DNA from: Lingula anatina | Taxonomy: Eukaryota; Brachiopoda; Lingulata; Lingulida; Lingulidae | Direction of reading: 5' to 3' | DNA: 25,639 nt | Assembly (NCBI RefSeq): GCF_001039355.2 | Contig: NW_019775631.1 | Span: forward strand, 67,967 to 93,605 | Shown here: in pieces, positions 1-8,016 of the stretch | Layout of the letters: every line of letters begins with the position of its first letter | How positions within the stretch are numbered: position 1 is the stretch's first letter | Notes under the pieces: model-generated | What the model was told of the DNA's origin: nothing | The model's database searches: none | What the model saw: the letters and a program-made list of their open reading frames with translations, nothing else | Translations under genes and position numbers: made by a program

Positions 1-361
1 ATGGCCCGATTATACTAATTTTCAAACTCAACCTGCATTTTAGTAAGATTGACCACTCCTGTGAGTTTAATGACAATTGGTCTATCTGTTTTTCTTATAT
101 TGTGTTTACAGTGTTGCATATATGCTAAAAAGTGAAAAAACAGCATAACTACTAAAATAGTGGCCCGATCATGCCGATTTTCGAACTTGACCTGCGTTTT
201 AGTAAGATTGATTACTCCTGTGAGTTTCATGACAACAGGCCTATCGGTTTTCCTTAAAATGTGTTAACAGGGTTGCATATATGCTAAAAAGTGAAAAAAC
301 AGCATAACTTCTACAATAATGGCCCGATCATGCTGATTTTCGAACTTGACCTGCGTTTTAT
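1..361. repeat. 159-bp tandem repeat array, about 2.3 units, open at left edge
   Basis: Units starting with TGGCCCGAT begin at 2, 161 and 320, giving an exact period of 159 bp twice. The third unit stops after about 42 bp, near 361. Units differ by scattered substitutions without obvious length change. The array runs off the left edge, so its true copy number is unknown. It lies in the intron after P450 exon 5. Confidence 0.9.
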
Positions 362-440
362 GAATATTCATCATCTCTCTATAAATATAAAGCCAAAAAG
401 TAAAACTGCCCTCCACTTATCGTGTTAACAAGGAAAGTGC

Positions 441-484
441 ACGGCGCCGGCATCGGCGACGGCGACGACGGCGACGACAGACGC
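441..484. repeat. GC-rich GAC/GGC trinucleotide tract
   Basis: A run of imperfect GGCGAC and GACGAC triplets sits in otherwise AT-rich intron sequence. It lies just before the inverted repeat at 498-525 and may belong to the same small element. No coding interpretation is supported. Confidence 0.6.
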
Positions 485-497
485 AGGTGATGGCAAT

Positions 498-525
498 ATG
501 TACAGACACATCTGTGTCTGTACAT
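498..525. repeat. perfect 13-bp inverted repeat with 2-base spacer
   Basis: The arm 498-510 (ATGTACAGACACA) is exactly complementary to 513-525, with TC between them. It could form a hairpin or cruciform in the P450 intron. No flanking target duplication was seen, so its origin is open. Confidence 0.8.
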
Positions 526-664
526 AAAAATTCTTTTATGCTTTAAGTGGATTAATTTATGGTGCGTTTTATTTCTTTTACCACTTTTAATATTACATGT
601 TTAATTCAACTTTAAGTTGCAAAAATAAAAAATAACAATAATTAGTAGTAGTATTAGTATTTAC

Positions 665-784
665 CTGTTTTAACTTTCCAGAGCTAAATGCTGGAGTGAT
701 GGTGCTTCGCATTTGTTTCCAGTGTTCTCCCTTGGAGAACGTTAGAGACTGGTTGAAAGGTTCAAACATCGGGGCTGGGTCCTC
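665..784 (-). CDS. P450 exon 5: helix C region
   Basis: 120 nt between acceptor TTCTATAG and donor GTAAAT encode EDPAPMFEPFNQSLTFSKG and then EHWKQMRSTITPAFSSGKLKQ. The WxxxR helix-C motif and the TPAFSSGKLK run are conserved in clan-3 P450s. It ends in phase 0. No further P450 exon is visible between 1 and 664. Confidence 0.93.
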
Positions 785-3125
785 CTATAGAATAAACCTA
801 TATCTTGGTATCTCTCTCTCTCTCTGAATGTGTGTACAATGTATGTATGTGTGTGTCATTAATGTGACACAATTTTCTAATATGAAAAGGCTAAACACAC
901 CTTTATTACATTCTTTAAAAACTTTTCTACTCACAGTCATCATATAATTGAACGTCCCTACTGTTAAATATCTTGTTTGAAATGGAATAAAAACTCCTAA
1001 CTTTAGCAGAAACATCGGAAATGAGCCAAAACTTACATTTCTGTCCGTGAAAGAACTGGCCCGTCTAACCATGATTTCCTTTAAAATATCCAGGTCGGCA
1101 ACAAGGATATCTCCAATACGCCCGCTACCGTTTATGCTACAATTATATCATCATACCTTATTTTAAAGAAACTTAAATAAAGAATTCATCATATTTTTTG
1201 CCCACTATACATTTTCTTCATATTTTAAAGTAGCTTTTTCTGCACACTTTCAACTCTTGTTCAATACAATTTGAGGAATGATTTATAGGACTCGAATCTA
1301 TTCACTAAAATCTAGAAATAAACAACGCATATCATATTTTTACGAATGATAGGAATCAATTTGTTATTCGGTGATATCTATAATATGTTACTATAAAACA
1401 TAACAAAGTTTTGTGTCGTTCTGTATGTGTCCCAAAGGAAATGAGAACTGACTTACGCTACAAGTTTACCATATTTTTGCACCATGGCAGCATCGAATCC
1501 AATCAAACCCTATAAAAACACAAACGATAACACTGACTTCATCGATATTACGTTAAAGATTAAGTTACGAAATATGATATTTAATTCCATTTACTGTATA
1601 TGCACGGCCAAATTGAGATACCTTACTCATTAACCTGGTAATGGAGGTATAGTGATTGAAAACAATCTTATTTAAGGTGGAAAATAACGGATAGAGCCAT
1701 TACGAAATTAATGAATACAGCCATTGCCGAATTAAAATAAAATAATGAGAACAGTCATTCCCATGCATTTATCCCACAAAAATCGTCCCCAATATCAGAG
1801 TAACCAAATGTATTAGGCAACGGTCAAAAAGTATAGCATAAGTACTCTTGAATTTGTATGAAAGGTCGCGCGGTGAATAAACGTGTTTGAAAGTTCCAAC
1901 TCGTTGTCATCGTCACTACAAAACAAACTATAACTAAAACAAGGTTTTTTTCGCCGTTGTAAGACACTCGCTGTAAACAAAACCCCATGAAGTAAAAAAA
2001 AATAAATAAATAATAGCCAGACTTTACCTTACTGATGACTTCCAGGGTGTTCCCGAGTACAGGCAGCGGCGTGGGTCCGGGAAGGTTGAATTTTCTCCTG
2101 TTATCATATACCCAATAGGTGTAGCTGAAAAATATTACATCTTCAAAGTAACTGTTACCTAAAGGACCTTCAAGTCCCATACTTTTCTTTTGGTCGATAA
2201 AGGAGTATATTTACAAATGAAAAACGAACGAGCATGATCACAAACTCATCACATACACGCATGTCAACATGTTGCACATCATTTGCTTCGCATTTCTTTA
2301 TTTGGCACTAGTATAGCGAAGAAATTAACAATTACAGAATCCCAACAGTTACAACCTACCTACATGTAGCGGAGTAAAAAGGATTTCCCCCTAGATATTC
2401 ACAGAGATTTCTCTGATTTCTGTGCATATGTACCAAACATCAGTGGAAAACATTAGAGTTTTAAAACTCAAAAACGAATTTTTTCAAAGGTTTAGGATAG
2501 GGTTTACCTAGGCAATTAATAAAGAATTACTTAGAAATTAATTTCCAGGAAATGCAATGCAGGTTGACTATATCTTTCCTTTGTATCCTTTGTATTAGCA
2601 TTGTCATGTGTTAAAATCAGCGCATTTAAATCTGACACTTTCTTAATTGTTTTCAGTTTGTTTTATGTCTGTTTTACGCCTGCTCGAGCGATCGCTGCCT
2701 GTCCTTGACGTACTTACGAATTGCAGTGCTGACTTCAGATATCTTTTTATCTAGGTATTACAAGTGGGTCGAAATGAAAACACACATTGCTGTGTTAAAG
2801 TAATATATGCAGACACTAGTGACCGGGACAATAGCACAGGTACTGTACCTACACAAAAACCGCGATCTGTATTTTTGCAATTCAGTCGCAATCGTTATTT
2901 TTTTTTTCAATCAACCCAACATATTATTCTATAACTGATACAACTTTTACACATATGGGCATGCTAGCATGGCTCGAAGAATCTAAGTCTCCATAGCACG
3001 TACTGTACCCTGATACCATTGTGCCTCGAGGATTTCACTTACATTATGATGAACGTCACCGCTAAGATCACCAGTGACAGCCAGGTGGGCGGGGCCAGCC
3101 AGCCAATGGACGCACCAGCCTCCAT
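665..3125 (-). CDS. cytochrome P450, CYP3-like, N-terminal part (5 exons, gene continues beyond left edge)
   Basis: Five exons on the minus strand, 3125-3043, 2124-2028, 1509-1457, 1136-1037 and 784-665, join in frame to give the first 151 residues of a microsomal P450 monooxygenase. In order they show an N-terminal membrane anchor (about residues 10-30), a basic then proline-rich hinge (NLPGPTPLPVLGN), the MVQKYGKLV segment, the FTDRN segment and the helix-C region GEHWKQMRSTITPAFSSGKL, whose W and R contact haem in this family. All introns have GT donors and AG acceptors. The 53- and 100-nt exons match vertebrate CYP3A exons 3 and 4 as I remember them. The heme-binding cysteine region is outside the window. 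An in-frame TAG 18-20 nt upstream fixes ATG 3125 as the first usable start. The substrate cannot be inferred. Confidence 0.93.
1037..1136 (-). CDS. P450 exon 4 (100 nt)
   Basis: Acceptor ATTGTAG and donor GTAAGT bound an exon encoding INGSGRIGDILVADLDILKE, then IMVRRASSFTDRN. This matches the beta-1 strands and helix B region of CYP3 enzymes (the DPDMIKTVLV..FTNR pattern). Its 1-base remainder completes the codon left by exon 3. Confidence 0.9.
1457..1509 (-). CDS. P450 exon 3 (53 nt)
   Basis: Acceptor TTTTTATAG and donor GTAAGT bound 53 nt encoding GLIGFDAAMVQKYGKLV plus two bases of the next codon. This corresponds to the KKYGKVWG segment of CYP3 enzymes. The exon is too short for simple ORF detection and was found by splice sites and family pattern. 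Confidence 0.9.
2028..2124 (-). CDS. P450 exon 2: proline-rich hinge
   Basis: 97 nt follow acceptor TTTTTCAG and precede donor GTAAAG. The exon encodes YTYWVYDNRRKFNLPGPTPL and then PVLGNTLEVISK. The PGPxPxPxxGN pattern is the diagnostic P450 hinge after the membrane anchor. It ends in phase 0. Confidence 0.92.
3043..3125 (-). CDS. P450 exon 1: start codon and membrane anchor
   Basis: 83 nt encode MEAGASIGWLAPPTWLSLVI and continue hydrophobic to LAVTFII, a signal-anchor segment expected to hold the enzyme on the ER with its catalytic domain in the cytosol. The exon ends in phase 2 before GTAAGT. The start context is AAGATGG. Confidence 0.88.
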
Positions 3126-4094
3126 CTTACTGTGGGAAGACGACTACAGGTCTCAAAGCCTGTGCCTCACTTTAAATGTTAGCACGACGGTATTGCACCA
3201 CAAGAGGAAACTAGGTCATGTGCGCTCGGGATGACCCACTCCATGGAGTCTAAGATAAAAGTTCACTGATAACGATTGCTTCAGAGCACGCAGAGCAAAT
3301 TATTGGCGCAACTTAAACAGATTATAGAAATTGTAAATATTATGATAATTAATAATAGATACAATTTATGATATTAGAATTAGAAAAGCTCACAGTAACC
3401 AAATATGCATAAATCTGTTGTCCATTTAAAATTTTTTTGTTTGAATCGGTATATTATTTTGATGATTATGTTACTATATGGGGCAAATTCATATTCAAAA
3501 GAAAATCATTATGAAAATCAATAGTATGTTGAAATAAGAATTTAAATTTGTCCTTATTTATTAAAGTAAAGTAAAATTGTTTTGTTCCGGTGGCCAGTTT
3601 TGAAATATTTAAGGCGAGACACGGTCTGCTATATATTTAATTGGTCAATTTTCATATTTTTGTAAAAGCATGTGTCTTGAAATAAAGAAACATTATTCTA
3701 ATTTGAAAACCTTCAATTAAGTAGGATGCTGCGAAAATTGTGCAAAGTGATTTTATTTCGAGAATAATTGTCCATTAATCGATTTGTGTTAATATATATG
3801 GAATGAATTACATGTCAGTGTCTTCGCTGCTGTTCTGCCCAATGACGACATCACATATGAAAATGTTATTGATTTATGGCATTGTAAAATAAAGTGGAAA
3901 TTTCACATTTTGTTAAAAACGTGAAATCTGATCTACTTTACGGAAAAAATACAGGTCGTTATTAAAATGTCAGATGCCTTTTGATCCTTGATAAAAATTC
4001 CATTGAAATAGAAACAGCCATCAAATCACTTTCATGGTCACGTGCTTTGATGTTTACCAGTTGATAGAGAGGCAGTTACTTGAGGTCAATTGTT
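3126..4094. other. region upstream of the P450 gene, no gene seen
   Basis: AT-rich sequence with no convincing exon. It should hold the P450 promoter. Motifs of possible interest are an AGGTCA half-site at 3213-3218 and a core CACGC near 3287, types bound by nuclear receptors and AhR/ARNT in vertebrate P450 promoters. Single short matches like these are expected by chance. Confidence 0.4.
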
Positions 4095-4101
4095 ATATTG
4101 A

Positions 4102-4276
4102 GGGGGCCGTAGCGATAGTCCGAAGGTTCAATAGTCCGAAGGTTCATTGGTCCGAATGTTCACTATAGAACCTTCGGACCAATGAACCCTTGATTAAAAA
4201 ATCGATAAAAATGTTACCACTTTTCGGACCAATGAACCTTCGGACCAATGAACCTTCGGACTATCGAGACGCCCCC
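4102..4276. mobile_element. foldback MITE with TCCGAAGGTTCA repeats and 7-bp target duplication
   Basis: The 175-bp element begins GGGGGC and ends GCCCCC. Both arms contain repeats of AGTCCGAAGGTTCA or GGTCCGAA, in opposite orientation. Flanks 4095-4101 and 4277-4283 are both ATATTGA, and one further G is ambiguous, so the duplication is 7 or 8 bp. An 8-bp site would suit a hAT-type transposase acting in trans. There is no coding capacity. Confidence 0.88.
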
Positions 4277-4617
4277 ATATTGAGTTGTCCTCCTAGTCAG
4301 CTTACTCCATGTTGGAGCTCCAAGTACACTGCATGAGCCATGGATTCCTCATTTATAAGTTCTCAATGTGTCGTAATTATTTTCATTTTTCTTTATTCTT
4401 GGTCATGTAACAAAGCTATTATATATATATATATATATATATATAGACGTTGTGTTGTGGTCACTTCTTGGTTAAAGTCATAATAACTCTTCGTTTTGGC
4501 CAAAAATTGGATTTTCCTGGAAAAAACGGCAATTTTCCCGTACTTACCAATGGCCAACGACCCCATTCCTGCATTCAAAGTTAATCCAGGGTTTTTTTCC
4601 TAAACGTACGGTTTTTT
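4277..4617. other. intergenic stretch with (TA)n, no gene confirmed
   Basis: Contains a TA microsatellite at 4419-4445 and a minus-strand open frame over 4393-4578 that looks fortuitous. One 21-nt segment at 4537-4557 (minus) has an AG before it and a strong GTAAGT after it; it is mentioned under the candidate first exon at 4837-4856. Confidence 0.5.
4419..4445. repeat. (TA)n microsatellite
   Basis: Uninterrupted TA dinucleotides over about 27 bases. Confidence 0.95.
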
Positions 4618-4643
4618 GTTAAAATCTCTTAAGAGATTTTAAC
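4618..4643. repeat. perfect 26-bp palindrome
   Basis: The 13-base arm GTTAAAATCTCTT is followed immediately by its exact reverse complement. No spacer separates the arms. It may be a relic of a foldback element or a dyad binding site; the sequence alone does not decide. Confidence 0.85.
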
Positions 4644-4836
4644 TGACGGAGCTCTCTCTGACATTGCAAAGTCACTGGTGACCTACTTAAAACCGCGGGA
4701 AAAGCAGACAACAACAACACTATATAAGATTCATGAGATATATTCGTCTTTTTGTTAAAAATGCATTTATATCCGCAATGTGTGCCATTCTGGGCTTTTC
4801 GTTATCCGACGCACTGTACAAAAACTCGCAACTTAC

Positions 4837-4856
4837 GTCTGAGGGGTTCCCGCCAT
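4837..4856 (-). CDS. candidate first coding exon (MAGTPQ..) of an unidentified gene
   Basis: On the minus strand ATGGCGGGAACCCCTCAGAC encodes M-A-G-T-P-Q plus two bases and is followed directly by GTAAGT. The start context AACATGGC is strong. Immediately upstream, CpG density rises and promoter-like motifs occur. A possible next exon is a 21-nt segment around 4557-4537 ending at GTAAGT, which stays in frame. I could not find the rest of the gene before the P450 start at 3125, so it may skip over the P450, be decayed, or be chance. The protein is not recognised. Confidence 0.35.
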
Positions 4857-4960
4857 GTTATATTGGTCTCGAATGAACGCGAGAATCCGCGTGGCACCAT
4901 TACGTCATTAGTAAATCCGACCCAGGATATTTTTTTATCGGCCCAGGTTAATGCATCAAC
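4857..4960 (-). promoter_or_regulatory. CpG-bearing promoter-like region with CRE-like site
   Basis: Reading the minus strand toward the ATG at 4856, this stretch has TGACGTAA (CRE-like), a TTCTCGCGTT segment resembling half of the TCTCGCGAGA core promoter motif, and GACCAAT. CpG is clearly denser than in the surrounding AT-rich DNA. Such motifs mark TATA-less housekeeping promoters in animals. The assignment rests on the motif cluster only. Confidence 0.35.
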
Positions 4961-5359
4961 CCTTTACAAAGGCATCAGCTAGCTGGAAATGCTAGAATGA
5001 GGAGTTCCAAACGCGTTCGGATCTAGAGGCGCGCCTTGGGCTTTCATCAGCCTGGCTAGTTTTTCAGTGTAGTGTATTGCTATTGCTATAACTCATTTGC
5101 AGCAAAAAGCAAGGATATGTTATCTAACCTTTTTAAAGAATTTCCGTATGAAAACTTGAGGAAGCAACTTCAATTATTGAGCCTTAAACACCGTCACGTC
5201 ACTGAACACGACAGCTCTGATTTCAATCAGAAATGTGAAAATGTTAATAAGACCTGCAAAAAAAATTCATCTGCATGTAGTAAATTTAGTGTCAGCCGAA
5301 GTGGGCTTCATGCTTTTGTCTATTTTTCAAATCTGACACGTACTAGCTTCACGTACTAG

Positions 5360-5773
5360 GCATGTGTTGTGTTTTAGCCACGCATGATTAAGAGTATATA
5401 TGACTATTACTCAATGCACTCAAAAATACACTCCCCGGTGTATTCTGCAAATGGACGTTTTACAAGAAGTAAAGAAAGTGATAGTCATGTCAATAAAACA
5501 TTTACGAAAGTCATTTCCTTACTATTACGTTTACATCGAAAAATCTACGCATCTGTCCTAACACCAATATTTCCAAAATTGTCAAAGACGTTGCTTCTAT
5601 GTTCTTTTTAATTTGCTCGCTACTTATTAAGCTTCATTATCACAAACATATTAAACCACCATCTTGCCATTATTCCATTGTTTAAAATTATGATATATTT
5701 TCATGCAGACATTGCACCTGTGTCATACTGATCTCAACTACTGATTGTCTTTATTACAATAGGTCAGCATGGG
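5360..5773. repeat. repeat unit A (extra copy of the sequence downstream of gene A)
   Basis: This about 410-bp stretch, from GTTTTAGCCACGCATGAT to GGTCAGCATGGGA, closely matches 18311-18733. Its second part also matches 6289-6640. It lies immediately before the start of the large duplication and includes the equivalent of the AATAAA region. It is probably the 3' remnant of a further gene copy. Short ORFs in it break between copies. Confidence 0.85.
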
Positions 5774-6288
5774 AGTGTGTTCCTATTATAACTGTGTGAA
5801 AGTAACAAAAATCAGTGTTTTGATTGAAATAAGGTCACACAAACATCACACAAATGGACATATATAACAAGAATGAAATATTCAGACAAAAAAGTCTATA
5901 TGTGAAAAGAAAACCAATTCTTTGGTTTCATTTTAAAATATATTCATATGTCACAAACATAGTTTTGGAAAGGAAACATTTGACCCAATATTTGAAAACT
6001 CTCTCTGAGAATGCACTGGGCTTTTGAGTAAAAATGATAAATGATTGGTATGTACAAAAAACATTGGTTTGAATTCAGTCTCTCTATTATAGTCTAATCA
6101 AGAGTCAATATGTCAACTTTGTTATAATAAATGTTTTTGTGGCACATCTGCATACAACACTTGTCAAGTGTATTGTCTACGAACTCTGAATTCAATCCAT
6201 TGAACTTTTGTGTATTTTGTTACAGTAAAATTTACAAATAAATTACGATTAATATTACGTGGAATGCCCTTTATTCACACTACCAGTA

Positions 6289-6640
6289 AATCCCCGGTGT
6301 ATTCTGCAAGTGAAAGTTTTGCAAGAAATAAAGAAAGTGATAGCTATGTCAATACAATATTTACGAAAATCATCTCCTTACTATTCCATTTACGTTTACA
6401 TCGAAAAATCTACGCACATGTCCTAACACCAATATTCCCGAAATTGTCAGAGACGTTGCTTCTATGCTCTTCTTAATTTGCTCGCTATTTATTAAGCTTC
6501 ATTATCACAAACATATTAAACCACCATCTTGCCATTATTTCATTGTTTAAAATTATAATATATTTTCATGCAGACATTGCACCTGCGACATACTGATCTC
6601 AACTACTGATTGTCTTTATTGCAAGAGGTCAGCATGGGAA
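6289..6640. repeat. repeat unit B (region just downstream of gene A)
   Basis: Matches units 5360-5773 and 18311-18733 but lacks their first 100 or so bases, from GCCACGCATGAT to the A-rich stretch before CCCCGGTG. It includes the probable gene A poly(A) signal. Confidence 0.8.
6615..6620 (-). terminator. poly(A) signal AATAAA of gene A
   Basis: Minus-strand AATAAA lies about 290 nt after the gene A stop codon. The same hexamer is at the equivalent place in copy 2 (18709-18714). It is the first well-placed canonical signal downstream of the stop. Confidence 0.55.
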
Positions 6641-6907
6641 AACGCATCATGACAAGCTTTCATGTATTTATATGTGTTTGACCCAGTAATATTCTGTAAG
6701 TGCTTTAGAAATCAAATTCTTTTTCATGCAACTTTTAAGCCACTGTCTACTATCTACGTTAAGAGGAACACAGTTCAAGGGGGATGAAAGGTCTTCCAAA
6801 TTCCTATTACCCCTTGATGCTAAAACCTATAGATCTTAAATCTGTATCTCATTTTAGCCCTCAAATACTTCCATGGAAATGAATTTTTGATAAGACAATC
6901 TTACATT

Positions 6908-7480
6908 TTAAATGTAAGTAATGATAATTGCTATCAAAGCCTGCAATAACATTTGATTGTATTGGGCTCCAGAAAGAGAAGATAAGGGGCGATCGGGATT
7001 CCGTCTTCCAGATGGGGTATCTGCAGAGGAACTTCCGTTTCTCACGACACTGACGTCAAAATCTATTCCTTTGTAAGAAATCTGACGGTGAGAATTCTTT
7101 ATAAAAGCTTCAACTTGATCCAGGAAGTCCTCAAACAATTGGTTAGCATCACGCACACGACGGACGCTCTGCTTGAGCGTAATTGGTACTGTAACCATCA
7201 TGTTCTCTCTCTCATTAAAGGGTAGGGAGCACCACCCATCACGAAATCCTCCCTCTGTTTTGGTCTTCCACGCGCCACGTGGTGAAAAGTGAGATAAATC
7301 TACCTCTCCAAAAATCGTGTGGTCAATGAGACAGAGTGGCATTAGTTCACATGGACTTTTAACGGGTTGTTTCGGACTCAGTTTAAAAGTCAAGTTGAAT
7401 TTCAAGTTCATGATGAAATCAAGGGGCAGAGAGCACCACTTTTCATCCACTTGACATTCTTCAGTCTGCTTACAGGTGTC
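6908..7480 (-). CDS. gene A exon 3: C-terminal Cys-rich region and hydrophobic tail
   Basis: 573 nt after acceptor TTTTATTTTCAG encode 190 residues from DTCKQTEECQVDEKWCSLPL to a stop at 6908. WCSLP occurs twice, once near the start and once about 75 residues later. The tail SGAQYNQMLLQALIAIIITY is small residues, a short spacer, then hydrophobic, consistent with a GPI signal though the stretch is short. Open frame upstream of 7480 is intron. Confidence 0.9.
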   Translation of the reverse strand, partial: DTCKQTEECQVDEKWCSLPLDFIMNLKFNLTFKLSPKQPVKSPCELMPLCLIDHTIFGEVDLSHFSPRGAWKTKTEGGFRDGWCSLPFNERENMMVTVPITLKQSVRRVRDANQLFEDFLDQVEAFIKNSHRQISYKGIDFDVSVVRNGSSSADTPSGRRNPDRPLSSLSGAQYNQMLLQALIAIIITYI

Positions 7481-7959
7481 CTGAAAATAAAATCCAAATG
7501 ATTTAGGAGCAAGATGGTTATGTGTGATCATTTGGCCAACAGGTGTTATGTGACAGAAAGTCCTCCATGAAAATGTGGTTCCCATTAGTTTTGCAAAGGT
7601 AAGTCTCGCCCCATTTTGACCCCATTACGCCAGGCTAACCCTAACCTGTGTAATTAAATGGAGGGTGGACTCTATGTAACACAGACCCCTATTTCGTCAC
7701 AACGGATCACATGCTTTAAAAAATTTTGTCAAATGTCACATTCAGTAATTTAGTGTCTACGTACTTAAAAATTGCAAACAGCAGTGATAGGTCAATTAGA
7801 AAGCAAATACGTATTTAAATAAATAACAAGTTTTTCTGGATATGAAATACTTTATGAAAACAAAGATAACACATTTATAATTAATACTTATTTCACATAT
7901 TTGGATGGAATTAAATTCTTCAGAAGATTCATTTGAACAATCTCTCTCTCTCTCTCTCT

Positions 7960-8016
<57 letters not shown>

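Noticed and set aside
1824-2180. 118-codon minus-strand ORF taken as a single gene
   Set aside because: Only 2124-2028 is exon (P450 exon 2); both ends of the ORF are intron translation.
5072-5359. 95-codon plus-strand ORF after an AG acceptor-like site
   Set aside because: Composition is protein-like, but there is no paralogous copy, recognisable family or partner exon to support it.
6210-6476. ORFs shared by repeat units A and B (5384-5611 and 6210-6476)
   Set aside because: The third unit (18311-18733) carries a 4-base deletion that breaks the frame; this is downstream flank of the genes.
7481-7585. Start codon at 7585 as the beginning of a separate 225-aa gene
   Set aside because: The sequence upstream of 7480 is an intron end with a good polypyrimidine acceptor, and the corresponding stretch in copy 2 diverges; the frame belongs to exon 3 of gene A.
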